Assembly (NCBI GenBank): GCA_020633055.1
Contig: JACKEJ010000005.1
Location: forward strand, 558,001 to 622,000
Length of the DNA stretch: 64,000 nt
Direction: 5' to 3'
From: Sandaracinaceae bacterium
GTDB taxonomy: Bacteria > Myxococcota_A > Polyangia > Polyangiales > Houyiibacteriaceae
Below the pieces are notes generated by a model that made no database searches, was not told where the DNA came from, and saw only the letters and a list, made by a program, of their open reading frames with translations. The position numbers and the translations under genes are program-made. Positions 36,289 through 47,088 of the stretch are shown here, piece after piece; position 1 is the stretch's first letter; each line of letters begins with the position of its first letter.

Positions 36289-37932
36289 TCAGTATGGGGA
36301 GTCGTGGTAGCCGCTCTGGCGCACCGCCGGACCGTCGACCATCGTCGTCGACGTCATGGTCGACGAGGAGTCGGAGCCGGTGCGCGTGGGGCGCCGGATG
36401 ACCTGCGTGCGCTGCAGGGTGACCTCCACGAGCATGTTCGGCTCGCCCGTGACGACGCGTACCGAGTTCTGCACGTCGTACCCGGACTTCTGGAACGTGA
36501 ACGTGAGCTCGCGGCCGCGCTCGGCGTCTTCACCCACCAGCTCGCGCTGCGTGGGGGTGACCCCGAGGGCCCGGCTGCCCAGAAGCACCGTCGCACCGGG
36601 CGGGTCCGAGCGAAGATCCACGACGACGCTCGCGAGCGGGGCCTCTTCCACCTCGGCGGCGGGCGGCGCGTCCGCCGCAGGCTCCGAGCTGGGGGCCTGC
36701 GCTCCGACCGGGTTGGCCTCGGGCGGCGTGGTGGGCGTGGTCTGCGTGGTGGCCGCGACCGTGTCCTGGCTGCTCAGCACCGCCGCCGCAGCGCCTCCGC
36801 CGAGAGCCAGCAGCAACAACAGCACGATCCACTTCGCCGAGCCGCCCTTGGGCTCGGGCTCGGCGTCTGCTTCCATGCCGACGTGGAGCGAGCCACTCGC
36901 CGCAGCGAAGCCGCTGCTCGGGCTCGCCGAAGGGAAGCCCTGGCCGGGCGTGCCGTTCGGAGTGATGCCCGGCGTCGCGCGCATGCCGCTGAGATCGAAC
37001 GCGCCGGAGAGCGCGTAGTTGCCGCTGGTGTTCAGCGGATTGCCCATCTGGCCGCTGGCGCCCTTGAGCGCCGCCACCAACTCGTTCATGTCCGAGTAGC
37101 GGTTGTTTGCGTCTTTCTCGAGGCAGTTCATGACGACCGCCTCGAGCGCAGGCGGCACGGCCACGCCGTCGTCGCGCACCATGGGCGGCACGGCCTCACG
37201 CATGTGCGCCATGAGGATCTGGACCTGGTTGTCCCGGTCGAAGGGCACGCGGCCGCAGAGCATCAGGTAGAGGATGACGCCGAGCGCATACACGTCCGTG
37301 CGCGCGTCCACGTCGCCGCCCTGAATCTGCTCGGGCGACATGTACTTGGGCGAGCCCATGAAGAGGCCGGCCTGCGTGAGCTCTTCGTTGGCCTCGACGT
37401 CCTTCACCAGACCGAAGTCCAGCACCTTCACGAAGTCCTCTTCGTCGCCGTGGCGCGTGAGCAGGACGTTGGCTGGCTTCAGATCGCGGTGGATGACGCC
37501 GAGCCCGTGCGCCTCGCGCACCGAGCGGGCGATCTGGACCGCGATGTTGATGGCGCGATCGGGGGCGATCGGCCCCAGCTCCTTGAGCAGCGCGGAGAGC
37601 GTGCGGCCCTCCACCAGCTCCATGACGATGAAGTAGATGTCGTCGGTGGTCTTACCGTAGTCGAAGACGGTGACCGTGTTCGGGTGCGAGAGCTTCGCGG
37701 CCGTCGACGCCTCGAGAAAGAAGCGTGTCTGGAACTCGGGGTCTTCGTCGCCCTTGTAGCGCGGGTCGAGGATCTTCAGCGCGACCTGGCGCCCGAGCGG
37801 TCGCTGCTGCGCACGGTACACACGACCCATGCCGCCCCGCGCGATCAGGTCGAGGATCTCGAAGCGGTCATTGATGACTCGGCCGATGAGAGTGTCGGTG
37901 TTCGACGACGTTTTGGGCGATGGGTCAGCCAT
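36289..37932 (-). CDS. Hanks-type Ser/Thr protein kinase with membrane helix and PEGA domain
   Basis: A 547-residue kinase from ATG 37932. The catalytic domain (about 15-280) has the Gly-rich loop IARGGMGRVYRAQQ, Lys in VALKILD, HRDLKPANVLL, DFGLVKD and SPKYMSPEQIQGGD. A variable linker, a single membrane helix (KWIVLLLLLALGGGAAAA, about 375-400) and an extracytoplasmic PEGA domain (DPPGATVLLGSRALGVTPTQ) follow, so the C-terminus may sense an envelope signal. The tail is Ser/Thr-rich. It is divergent from atpD across about 400 bases. Confidence 0.94.
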   Translation of the reverse strand: MADPSPKTSSNTDTLIGRVINDRFEILDLIARGGMGRVYRAQQRPLGRQVALKILDPRYKGDEDPEFQTRFFLEASTAAKLSHPNTVTVFDYGKTTDDIYFIVMELVEGRTLSALLKELGPIAPDRAINIAVQIARSVREAHGLGVIHRDLKPANVLLTRHGDEEDFVKVLDFGLVKDVEANEELTQAGLFMGSPKYMSPEQIQGGDVDARTDVYALGVILYLMLCGRVPFDRDNQVQILMAHMREAVPPMVRDDGVAVPPALEAVVMNCLEKDANNRYSDMNELVAALKGASGQMGNPLNTSGNYALSGAFDLSGMRATPGITPNGTPGQGFPSASPSSGFAAASGSLHVGMEADAEPEPKGGSAKWIVLLLLLALGGGAAAAVLSSQDTVAATTQTTPTTPPEANPVGAQAPSSEPAADAPPAAEVEEAPLASVVVDLRSDPPGATVLLGSRALGVTPTQRELVGEDAERGRELTFTFQKSGYDVQNSVRVVTGEPNMLVEVTLQRTQVIRRPTRTGSDSSSTMTSTTMVDGPAVRQSGYHDSPY

Positions 37933-37978
37933 GAATCTCGGTGCTTCGATTCCCCCGAGGGACGAAACCTTTGGAGGC

Positions 37979-38007
37979 ATTGTCATCTGGCAGGGTGAAA
38001 ACCGCAA
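37979..38007 (-). promoter_or_regulatory. Putative sigma-70 promoter of the Ser/Thr kinase gene
   Basis: On the minus strand TTGCGG (38007-38002) and GACAAT (37984-37979) are 17 bases apart, giving a leader of about 40 bases. This AT-richer patch stands out in the 37933-38340 intergenic region, which holds no gene. Confidence 0.38.
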
Positions 38008-38169
38008 GCATTTTTGGCGAATGGCGCATGTTTCGTACAGTTACGCCCCTGTCTGGACTGTCTGAACAAGGGACCCTAGGCCATCAGACGCAGCGGCCAC
38101 AAGAGAGGATCTGAAAAAAGTCACCTCTTGAGGACAGCTGCCAGCTCCCCCCGCTCGAACCTCTCGCCG

Positions 38170-38198
38170 TTGACCACCCAGAGCACGCGTGCTAGATG
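38170..38198 (+). promoter_or_regulatory. Putative sigma-70 promoter of atpDC
   Basis: TTGACC (38170-38175) and TAGATG (38193-38198) are separated by 17 bases, about 140 bases before atpD. It indicates that beta and epsilon are transcribed apart from the other F1 genes. Confidence 0.45.
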
Positions 38199-38340
38199 CG
38201 GCGCGCTCGCGGAGGGCCCACGGCCCCGCCTCAGCATCTCTCCCTTCGGTTCGGCGCAGCTGGACCAGCCCACGGCCCCGCGTCGGACCGCACGGCGGAC
38301 GCAAGCCCCCTCCTCGAATAGGACGTACCAGGTAAATCCC

Positions 38341-39777
<1,437 letters not shown>

Positions 39778-39780
39778 CCC

Positions 39781-40206
39781 GTGGCCGCCGTACTGAACCT
39801 CGAGGTGGCTACGCCCACCGGGCTCGCGCTGAAGACCGAGGCGGCCTCCGTCGCGGCTCCCAGCGTGCGTGGTGAGTTCGGCGTCCTGCCGGGCCACCTT
39901 CCCCTGCTCGCGGCGCTGCGCTGCGGCGTGCTGGAGTACGTCGCCAACGGCAAGAAGCACGTGGCGGCCATCGGGCCCGGCTTCGTCGAAGCCGGCCCCG
40001 AGAAGGTGCTGCTGCTCACGGACATGATCGCCACGCCCGAGGAGATCGACGTCTCGGTGGCGAAGGCGGAGTACACCACGGCCAACGAGGCGCTGCGCGC
40101 GTTCCAGGACCGCCACGAGGGCTCCGAGTACGCCGAGCTGGCGCGCGACCGCGACTGGGCCGAGGCCCGCATCAAGGCGCACGAGATGGCGTCTGCGGCC
40201 CGCTGA
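39781..40206 (+). CDS. atpC: F1 ATP synthase epsilon subunit
   Basis: A 141-residue subunit with the N-terminal beta-sandwich (LEVATPTGLALKTEAASVAAPSVRGEFGVLPGHLPLLAALRCGVLEY) and the C-terminal helical pair that can inhibit hydrolysis. GTG 39781 follows the atpD stop by three bases with AAGGA upstream. The C-terminal helices are complete. Confidence 0.96.
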   Translation: MAAVLNLEVATPTGLALKTEAASVAAPSVRGEFGVLPGHLPLLAALRCGVLEYVANGKKHVAAIGPGFVEAGPEKVLLLTDMIATPEEIDVSVAKAEYTTANEALRAFQDRHEGSEYAELARDRDWAEARIKAHEMASAAR

Positions 40207-40331
40207 GGCGCTTGATCAGAGCTCATCAGAACGACGCGCCCCGTGGCACCTGCCGCCGGGCGCGTCGCTCGTTCTGGCGTGGCGCTGCCGAGCGAAGCCA
40301 CGCGCGCGCGTCACACCGGGAAGGGTCCGGT

Positions 40332-41069
40332 GTGTACCGTTCACGGTCCCGGGGCTGCTGGGCATGGACGCTGTGGCTCGTCGCGTTCGGCGGCCTCCTC
40401 GTGGGTTGTGGCGGCTCCGAGAGAGACTCGGCGTCCACGTCCGCAGGCACCGGCGCGACACCACGCCCGTACACGGCCGGCGCCGAGGAAGAAGCCAGCG
40501 AGAGCCCGGGCATCGCGGACATGCCCTACCTGCCGATGCGCCTCGGCAGCACCACGGCGCGCTTCCAGCGGGTGTACCGCCTCGTGCTGCTGGCCAGCGA
40601 GTCGCCCCTCGTGCCGGTGCCTGACGGGGCATCGCGCGCCGCCGTCGAAGTGTGGGCCAGCGACGTGTTGGTTCCCTGGATCGAGCTGCGCAGCGACATC
40701 CTCGCCTCGTGCCGGATCGAGCTGCGTGCGCTGCGGGCGGGTGAACTGGAGGAGCACCTGATCGCCGCAGCCTTGGTGGGGTACCTGTACGAAGACACCG
40801 CGCTGCAGCTGCGCGGCGTGCGCATCCCGACGCCCGGCAACCCCCGCGCGGACGTGCGGGCGGCGCCGCCCGCGCGGATCGAGTTCTTGTTGGAGCAGGC
40901 GCGGCGCGCGTTCGAACGCTGCCTGCTAGCGGGCGTGGGCGAGCTCGAGGTCGCGAGCTACCGGCAGTACTGCGAGGAAGCCGTCGCGCGCCTCGGTCCA
41001 TCGTCACTCGAGTACGAGACGCCCTCGAGCGACGAAGACGAGGCGGAGGATGCGGAGTTCGACCCCTGA
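40332..41069 (+). CDS. Lipoprotein of unknown function after atpC
   Basis: About 245 residues from GTG 40332; the open frame goes back to 40212, but this start places the signal sequence WTLWLVAFGGLLVGC with its lipobox at the N-terminus. After a Ser/Thr/Ala linker the mature part is largely helical (FQRVYRLVLLASESPLVPV, RIEFLLEQARRAFERCLL) and ends in an acidic tail (SDEDEAEDAEFDP). I recognise no domain. It follows atpC by 125 bases, so co-transcription is possible. Confidence 0.6.
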   Translation: MYRSRSRGCWAWTLWLVAFGGLLVGCGGSERDSASTSAGTGATPRPYTAGAEEEASESPGIADMPYLPMRLGSTTARFQRVYRLVLLASESPLVPVPDGASRAAVEVWASDVLVPWIELRSDILASCRIELRALRAGELEEHLIAAALVGYLYEDTALQLRGVRIPTPGNPRADVRAAPPARIEFLLEQARRAFERCLLAGVGELEVASYRQYCEEAVARLGPSSLEYETPSSDEDEAEDAEFDP

Positions 41070-41175
41070 GCGAGCCGGGTCACGGAGGACGCCGAGCGCC
41101 CCCGTTCGGGCTGTTGCGAGCTGCAAGCGGTGACCGCGCCGACGAGAGGACTCCCCGTCGACGCGCGGAGGCCGC

Positions 41176-42837
41176 TCAGGCCGCAGCGTGGCGCGCGGCG
41201 CGGCGGCCCGAGAACACGCAGTCGGCGATGCTGAGACCGCTCACGTACTGACGTGAGCAGATGCCCACCGCCGTGCGACCGGCCGCGTAGAGGCCCTTGA
41301 CCGTGCTCCCATCCGCGCGCTTGACCAGACCGCTTTGCTCTTCGACAACGAGCCCGCCGAGCGTCAGCGTGGGGCACGGGAAGCGCTTGCTGTGCACGGA
41401 GCAGTCGATGCCGTAGTACGGTCCGCGCTGCATCGATCGCATGGTGTCGGGGGTCTTGCCGAACTCGTCCGACTGGCCGCTCTCGGCCGAGCGGTTGTAG
41501 GCGTCGAGTGTGGCGCGCAGCGCGTCAGGCGGGACCTTGAGCACGCGCGCGAGGTCCTCGATGGTCTCCCCGCGCTTCGCGTTGAACCACAGGTTCAGGA
41601 GCGCGGGCGCCCGCTGGAACCACTGCGCCTCACCCGGCCGGCTCTGCTCGCGCGCGAGGTCCTTGAGGTGTTGGTCGATGACGAGCAGCGCGGTGCCTTC
41701 GTTCTCGTCCACCATGGCCTCGCCGATGGCGGCGCCGTAGCGCATCTCGTTGATGTAGCGCTGCCCCTGCTTGTTGACGATGAAGCCGTGCGCGAACGCC
41801 ATGGGCGGGTTGATGAAGCGCCACGCGGAGACACGGCCCATGCGGTCGATGGCGCCGCCCACGCTCTGCCCAAGCTGGATGCCGCTGCCGTTGTCGGCAG
41901 GCGTGCCCAGCGGCATGCCCTTGCGGTAGCCGGGCGCATGCTCCTCGATCATCTCGCGGTTGTAGACGAAGCCGCCCGCGGCGAGCACGACGCCCTTGGT
42001 GCCGCGCAGGCGGACGGTCTTGGTGCGCGTGCGCTCGATCTCGAAGCACTGCTCGCGCAGCTTGTTCGCCAGCCCGGGGTTGTACGGGACGATCTGGATG
42101 CCGCGCTTGTGCAGCTCGCGGTGGACGCGCGCCCAGCGGCCCTCGACGCGCTCGGCCTCGACGCCGATCACGGTTCCGTCGCTGTCGGTCAGCAGGCGCG
42201 TCACGCGCGTCTCCGTCATGCAGCGCGTGCCGATGCGCAGGGCGGAGTCGCGCAGGGGTTCGTAGAACGACGCCCCCGGCAGGCCCTTGCCCTTGGCGCG
42301 GTGGCCACGGGGCGCGGGCTTGGCCTTCTCCTTGAACGGCGCCAGCCCTTCGTTGCCCGAGTAGTAGAGGTAGTACTTGTCGAGCGGGTAGCTCGTCTTG
42401 AAGGGGCACAGGCTCGCCTCGAAGGGCACGCCGTAGCGCTCCAGCCAGCGCAGGGTGTCCGCGCTGCCCTCGCAGAACTCGCGCAGCAGCTCGTCGCTGA
42501 CCACGCCCTGCGTCTCCATGGCGAGGTACTTCACCATCTCGTCGACGCTGTCCTCCACGCCCGCCTCGCGCTGGATGTGCGTGCCACCGCCCGAGTAGAA
42601 GACGCCGCCGCTGATGGCCGTGGCGCCGCCGCCGTGGAAGCGGTCCAGCACCAGCACGTCGAGCCCCAGCTCCCGCCCTTGGATCGCCGCGCAGGCGCCC
42701 GCGCCACCGAAGCCGATCACGAGCAGCTCGGCGGTGTCGTCCCAGCGCTCGCTCTCCGGGTTCTGCACCACCAACGGAGGCAGCGCGGGATCAGGGGCGG
42801 CGGAGCGGGAGCGACCGGATGACTTGCGTGAACTCAT
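41176..42837 (-). CDS. FAD-dependent dehydrogenase of the 3-ketosteroid/fumarate reductase flavoprotein type
   Basis: A 553-residue flavoenzyme. The dinucleotide fold is LLVIGFGGAGACAAIQGRELG (about 37-57), with GGGATAISGG for FAD contact, LAAGGFVYN in the middle and the C-terminal GLYAAGRTAVGICSRQYVSGLSIADCVFSGRRA typical of this group. YCxY-like YYGIDCSVH and GGLVVEEQSGLV fit 3-oxosteroid dehydrogenase relatives. It would oxidise a ring or alkyl substrate and pass electrons to a quinone or other acceptor. It follows the metallophosphoesterase gene by 24 bases on the same strand. Substrate unknown. Confidence 0.85.
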   Translation of the reverse strand: MSSRKSSGRSRSAAPDPALPPLVVQNPESERWDDTAELLVIGFGGAGACAAIQGRELGLDVLVLDRFHGGGATAISGGVFYSGGGTHIQREAGVEDSVDEMVKYLAMETQGVVSDELLREFCEGSADTLRWLERYGVPFEASLCPFKTSYPLDKYYLYYSGNEGLAPFKEKAKPAPRGHRAKGKGLPGASFYEPLRDSALRIGTRCMTETRVTRLLTDSDGTVIGVEAERVEGRWARVHRELHKRGIQIVPYNPGLANKLREQCFEIERTRTKTVRLRGTKGVVLAAGGFVYNREMIEEHAPGYRKGMPLGTPADNGSGIQLGQSVGGAIDRMGRVSAWRFINPPMAFAHGFIVNKQGQRYINEMRYGAAIGEAMVDENEGTALLVIDQHLKDLAREQSRPGEAQWFQRAPALLNLWFNAKRGETIEDLARVLKVPPDALRATLDAYNRSAESGQSDEFGKTPDTMRSMQRGPYYGIDCSVHSKRFPCPTLTLGGLVVEEQSGLVKRADGSTVKGLYAAGRTAVGICSRQYVSGLSIADCVFSGRRAARHAAA

Positions 42838-42861
42838 AGCCCCGCAAAAGTAGAACGTGTT

Positions 42862-43875
42862 TCACTTCTCGTCGAGCCGGAAAGTGGAACCACCATTCTT
42901 TGCCGTGCGTTTGGCCTTCTTCTTCACCACCGCCGCCGCGCGCCGGGCCTTGGTGGCCGCCGTGGGTGGCCGCCCTTTGAGCGCGGGCTGGTCGTCGTGG
43001 TGCTCGTCCACCGCGCCGATCGCCATGCCCAGCTCGAAGGAGGTGACCTCCCGACGCGCGCGCTCCCCGAGACGCAGCGGCATGACCGCGGCGCCCACCC
43101 CCGCGCCGACGTAGAGGGCGCCCTTGGGCAACGTGTCGGCGCGCCGCGATCCGTACACGCCGTGCACGTACTTGTGACCGGCGAGCTTGCCCACGGCCAG
43201 CTCGTGCAGTCCCGCGAGCGTCACCTGACCCGCGTGCGTGTGACCCGCGAGCACCAGCTCGGCCCCCTTGTCCCACAGCGCGTCGGCCTCTTCGCCAATG
43301 TGGCTCAGCGCCAAGGTGGGAATGTCGGAGCGCAACCCACGTGTGGCCGCGCGCAGGTCGGCGTGTCCCGTGTACGCGTCGTCGAGCCCCACGACCTGCA
43401 GGGGCTTGCCACGCAAGTGGAGGACTGTGTGTTGGTTGCGAAGCACCTGCACCCCGGCGCGCTCGAGCGCCTGCTGCACTTCTTCCCCACCCGCCCAGTA
43501 GTCGTGGTTGCCCAGCACCGCGATGGCCGGTGCGTCCAGGCGCTTCAGCACGTCGGTGAGCTCGTCGAGGTAGTTGAGGCTGTGGCAGACGAAGTCGCCG
43601 GTCAGCGCGACGAGGTCGGGCTGCTGCGCGTTGGCGATCGCGACGGCCTCGTGCTGCACGTCCATGGGCGTCACGCGCCCCACGTGCAGGTCGGTCAGGT
43701 GCGTGACGCGCAGGCCCTCGAGGGGCTCCATCCAGCGCTCGGGGCCGGCGAAGCGGCGCACCTCGAACGGGCCCCCGCGGACCATGCGGGGCAGCAGTCC
43801 GAGGCGCTTGGCCTCCTTGTCACGACGCGCCACCTCGTCGAGAACGTCCTGTGGCGCTCGGGATCGCTTGAACAT
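42862..43875 (-). CDS. Metallophosphoesterase (YkuE/YaeI-like)
   Basis: A 337-residue calcineurin-like phosphoesterase with TDLHVG, LTGDFV, LGNHDYW, ALSHIG and LAGHTHAGQ, the full dimetal-binding set. Its closest architecture is the YkuE/YaeI group, which acts on lipid A-type or nucleotide phosphodiesters, without the usual N-terminal membrane helix. The C-terminus is Lys/Arg-rich (AVVKKKAKRTAKNGG). ATG 43875 lies only 24 bases from the divergent phosphatase start; ATG 43785 would free promoter space. Confidence 0.86.
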   Translation of the reverse strand: MFKRSRAPQDVLDEVARRDKEAKRLGLLPRMVRGGPFEVRRFAGPERWMEPLEGLRVTHLTDLHVGRVTPMDVQHEAVAIANAQQPDLVALTGDFVCHSLNYLDELTDVLKRLDAPAIAVLGNHDYWAGGEEVQQALERAGVQVLRNQHTVLHLRGKPLQVVGLDDAYTGHADLRAATRGLRSDIPTLALSHIGEEADALWDKGAELVLAGHTHAGQVTLAGLHELAVGKLAGHKYVHGVYGSRRADTLPKGALYVGAGVGAAVMPLRLGERARREVTSFELGMAIGAVDEHHDDQPALKGRPPTAATKARRAAAVVKKKAKRTAKNGGSTFRLDEK

Positions 43876-43899
43876 GTGCGATCAGTGTATCATCGCCGG

Positions 43900-45591
43900 A
43901 TGGTCAAGTTCAGCACCGATCCCAAGCTCGCCGAACGCCAGATGCAGGCGATCATCTTCTACCTGACGACCTTCGGCTACATCGACGGGGACTTCGACAG
44001 CAGCGAGAAGGAGTTCGTCCGCGACTACATCCGGAAGCTGGTCGAGACGCGCGTCACGACCGGCATGCCCAACGCCGACGAGAACCTCCGCAAGGAGCTG
44101 GTGGGGAAGTTCACGCAGCACTTCCACGAAGTGTTCGAGGGCATCGACCGCCACGTACGCGAGCTGTTCACGGAGGCCGTCGCCAAGGACGAGGACCAAG
44201 ACGCGTTCATCCACGCCAAGCTCAAGCTGCGCTGCTTCGAGCTGTTCCAGGAGTTCGACGAGGACAACCAGAAGATCTTGATCGACGCGATGGACGACCT
44301 GATCGCGGCGGACGGCGAGCTGCATCCCGCCGAGCTCAAGTTCCGCAACGAGCTGATCGACCTGTTCGAGAGCGAGATCGACATCGACATCGCGGTTGCC
44401 GACGGCGACAAGAAGGTGCGCATCGCGGACGCGCCGATCGACATGCGCGCGTCCCAGGTCACGCACCCGTTCTTCGACCAGTTCGAGCACCACTACTCGG
44501 CCGACCCGGAGACCATCAAGCAGCAGATTCAGGGAGACCGGAACCTGATCGACACCATGATCGACCTGCTCGCGAAGCAGGCCGAGAAGGGCGCCGGGAA
44601 GCTCGAGGGGGCGCAGAAGGTGGACGCGTTCATCGGCCAGGAGCCGTTCCTGGACGGGCACACCTACGTGCACCCGGTGGACCCGAACTGCCCGGGCTAC
44701 GAGCTGACCGTCCTGGGCGACGTGCATGGCTGCTACAGCTGCCTCAAGGGCGCGGTCATGCAGGCTGACTTCTTTGCGAAGGTGGCCGCCTACAAGGCCA
44801 ACCCGGCGGGCATGAAGAAGCCCATCCTGGTGCTGCTCGGGGACTACATCGACCGCGGCATGTTCAGCCTGAACGGCGTGTTGCGGAGCGTGATGCAGAT
44901 GTTCGTGACGGCGCCGGACCACGTCTACGTCCTGCGCGGGAACCACGAATACTACCTGGAGTACAAGGGGCAGATCTTCGGGGGCGTGAAGCCGGCCGAG
45001 GCCATCAACACGCTCAAGCCACACCTCCCGGTGGAGGTCTTCCAGCACTACATGAAGCTGTTCGACAAGATGCCGAACGTGCTGCTCTTCGGGCGCACCA
45101 TGTACGTACACGCGGGCATCCCGCGCGACCGCTTGCTGAAGGAGAAGTGGCACGACATGTCCGCGCTGAACGACCCGGACATGCGCTTCCAGATGATGTG
45201 GAGCGACCCCAGCTCGGCCGACGTCATCCCCGCCGAGCTGCAGGAGCAGTCCGCGCGCTTCCCGTTCGGGCGGCTGCAGGCCACGCGCTTCCTGAACCGC
45301 ATGGGCTGCAACACGCTCGTGCGCGGGCACGAGAAGGTCGACGACGGGTTCCTGAAGAACTACGACGACGAGAACATCACCCTCATCACGCTCTTCTCGG
45401 CCGGAGGCATGGACAACGGTGACCTGCCGCCCGATTCGAGCTATCGCTCTGTGACTCCGAAGTCCATGACCGTGACCTACGAGGGCGACGACATGACCGT
45501 CGCCCCCTGGGTCATCGACTACAAGACCTACAACGACCCGACGACGAACGCGTTCTTCAAGCGCGCGCCCGAGATCGAACACCGAAAGTAA
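43900..45591 (+). CDS. TerB-like domain fused to a PPP-family Ser/Thr phosphatase
   Basis: A 563-residue protein. Residues about 1-160 form a TerB-like helical domain: FGYIDGDFDSSEKEFVRDYI and DDLIAADGELHPAELKFRNEL are the two acidic, metal-binding-like repeats. Residues about 265-520 are a PPP phosphatase: GDVHG (273-277), GDYIDRG (314-320), RGNHE (346-350), MYVHAGI and VRGHEKVDDG supply the dimetal site. It should remove phosphate from Ser/Thr in proteins, and the kinase at 36.3 kb is a possible partner only in a general sense. ATG 43900 is 24 bases from the divergent gene. Tpx follows nine bases after the stop. Confidence 0.88.
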   Translation: MVKFSTDPKLAERQMQAIIFYLTTFGYIDGDFDSSEKEFVRDYIRKLVETRVTTGMPNADENLRKELVGKFTQHFHEVFEGIDRHVRELFTEAVAKDEDQDAFIHAKLKLRCFELFQEFDEDNQKILIDAMDDLIAADGELHPAELKFRNELIDLFESEIDIDIAVADGDKKVRIADAPIDMRASQVTHPFFDQFEHHYSADPETIKQQIQGDRNLIDTMIDLLAKQAEKGAGKLEGAQKVDAFIGQEPFLDGHTYVHPVDPNCPGYELTVLGDVHGCYSCLKGAVMQADFFAKVAAYKANPAGMKKPILVLLGDYIDRGMFSLNGVLRSVMQMFVTAPDHVYVLRGNHEYYLEYKGQIFGGVKPAEAINTLKPHLPVEVFQHYMKLFDKMPNVLLFGRTMYVHAGIPRDRLLKEKWHDMSALNDPDMRFQMMWSDPSSADVIPAELQEQSARFPFGRLQATRFLNRMGCNTLVRGHEKVDDGFLKNYDDENITLITLFSAGGMDNGDLPPDSSYRSVTPKSMTVTYEGDDMTVAPWVIDYKTYNDPTTNAFFKRAPEIEHRK

Positions 45592-45600
45592 GCGACACCG

Positions 45601-46095
45601 ATGGCCAATATCACCTTCAAGGGCAACCCCGTCAGCACCAACGGCGACCTCCCGGCCGTGGGCAGCAAGGCCCCCGACTTCACCCTGGTCGCCGCCGACC
45701 TCAGCGAGAAGACCCTCGCGGACTTCGCGGGCAAGACCAAGATCCTCACCATCAACCCCAGCTACGACACGGGCGTGTGTCAGGCGACCGCGCGGGCCTT
45801 CAACCAGAAGGCGGCGGGCAAGGACGGCGCGGTGGTGCTGGCCATCAGCGCGGACCTGCCTTTTGCGCAGAAGCGCTTCTGTGGCGCCGAGGGCATCGAG
45901 GGGGTCGTGACGCTCTCCTCGTTCCGCAGCAGCTTCAGCGCCGACTACGGCCTCACCATGGAGGGCGGTCCGCTGAAGGGCCTCACGGCGCGCGCCGTGC
46001 TCGTCATCGACGGCGACGACAAGGTCGTCTACAGCGAGCTGGTGCCCGAGATCGTGCAGGAGCCGAACTACGACGCGGCCCTCGCCGCCGGCTGA
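45601..46095 (+). CDS. tpx: Thiol peroxidase (Tpx, atypical 2-Cys peroxiredoxin)
   Basis: A 164-residue peroxiredoxin that reduces hydroperoxides with thioredoxin. FKGNPVSTNGDLPAVGSKAPDF is the family start. The peroxidatic Cys is in NPSYDTGVC (about residue 60) and the resolving Cys in KRFCGAEG (about 95). It lies nine bases after the phosphatase gene and is followed by a strong hairpin terminator. Confidence 0.95.
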   Translation: MANITFKGNPVSTNGDLPAVGSKAPDFTLVAADLSEKTLADFAGKTKILTINPSYDTGVCQATARAFNQKAAGKDGAVVLAISADLPFAQKRFCGAEGIEGVVTLSSFRSSFSADYGLTMEGGPLKGLTARAVLVIDGDDKVVYSELVPEIVQEPNYDAALAAG

Positions 46096-46136
46096 TGCGC
46101 ACCGCGCGCGGGAGCACTCGCGCGTAGGACCTCTTC

Positions 46137-46165
46137 CGACGCCCCTCCACGTGCGAGGGGCGTCG
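46137..46165 (+). terminator. Hairpin terminator after tpx
   Basis: CGACGCCCCTC (46137-46147) pairs perfectly with GAGGGGCGTCG (46155-46165) around a seven-base loop, 42 bases after the tpx stop. Only a short GTTTCT follows, so termination may be imperfect, but the 11-bp stem is the strongest hairpin I saw in the window. Confidence 0.7.
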
Positions 46166-46342
46166 GCGTTTCTCGCCCGACGTGGAAGGGAGACCCCTGT
46201 GTCCAGCGCCGCGGCACGAACGGGCCGCGCCTCGCCTAGCCGCGATAGGTCTCGCCGCGACGCTGGACGCGCAGAGGCGCCGGGTTCACGCCTCGCCGCG
46301 AGGTCTGGTACCGTGGCGCCGCATCACGCACGAGGAGCCACC

Positions 46343-46981
46343 ATGACCACCGTCCAAGCCATCAACCCCAAGCCTGCTGGCAAGTTCACGCGCGAAGAGC
46401 TGGAGCAGACCATGAACGCGTGGCTGGACGCCAACCGGCGCGCGGAGGCTGCGGGGGACTGGATCTCCACCCTCGGGCCGTTCTACACGGACGACGCGGT
46501 CTATCGCTGGAACATCGGGCCCAACGAGGAGTTCGAGGCGCGCGGGCGGCGCGAGATCGAAGACGTGGCCATCGGCTACCAGATGAAGGGCTTCGAGGGC
46601 TGGGAGTATCCCTACGAGCGCATCCTGATCGACGAGACGCTGGGCGAGATCGTCGCGTTCTGGCGGCAGGTCGCGCCCGTCAAGCGACCCGACGGGAGCG
46701 ACTACGACGTGGCCGGCGTGGGTGGCTCGTGGTTCCGCTACGCGGGCGGCGGGAAGTGGAGCGAGCAGCGCGACTTCTTCGACCTGGGCAACGTGTTCGC
46801 GCTCTTCGCAGAGCTGGCAGCGGACGGGCACCTGAACCCGGTCATCGCCGAGAAGGTGCGCACGAAGGTCAGCAGCAAGACGCTGCTGCGCGGGCACCGG
46901 CACCTGCGCACCCCGGACGGGCTGCGCGACAAGCTGCGCAAGGGCGCGGCCATGGCCCGCATCGTCCTGCGCGGCCGCTGA
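46343..46981 (+). CDS. NTF2/SnoaL-like protein
   Basis: A 212-residue cytosolic protein from ATG 46343 (GAGGAG five bases upstream). The core (about 18-150) follows the NTF2-like cone: FTREELEQTMNAWLDANRRAEAAGDW, FYTDDAVYRWNIGPNEEFEARGRREI and SDYDVAGVGGSWFRYAGGGKWSEQRDFFDLGN. Such folds include isomerases, cyclases and non-enzymatic binding proteins. The basic C-terminal 50 residues lie outside the domain. No partner gene suggests a role. Confidence 0.75.
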   Translation: MTTVQAINPKPAGKFTREELEQTMNAWLDANRRAEAAGDWISTLGPFYTDDAVYRWNIGPNEEFEARGRREIEDVAIGYQMKGFEGWEYPYERILIDETLGEIVAFWRQVAPVKRPDGSDYDVAGVGGSWFRYAGGGKWSEQRDFFDLGNVFALFAELAADGHLNPVIAEKVRTKVSSKTLLRGHRHLRTPDGLRDKLRKGAAMARIVLRGR

Positions 46982-47088
46982 GCGCTCGCGACGCGGGAGG
47001 CTGCCGCACGACACAGCGGGCGCTCGTCCGGGGGCTCATGAGGCGCGGCACCCTCGACCGCGAGCCGCACTCGGCGTATTCGACGTGC

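Noticed and set aside
35719..37998. 759-residue plus-strand open frame across bactofilin and kinase genes
   Set aside because: It is the shadow of two well supported minus-strand genes.
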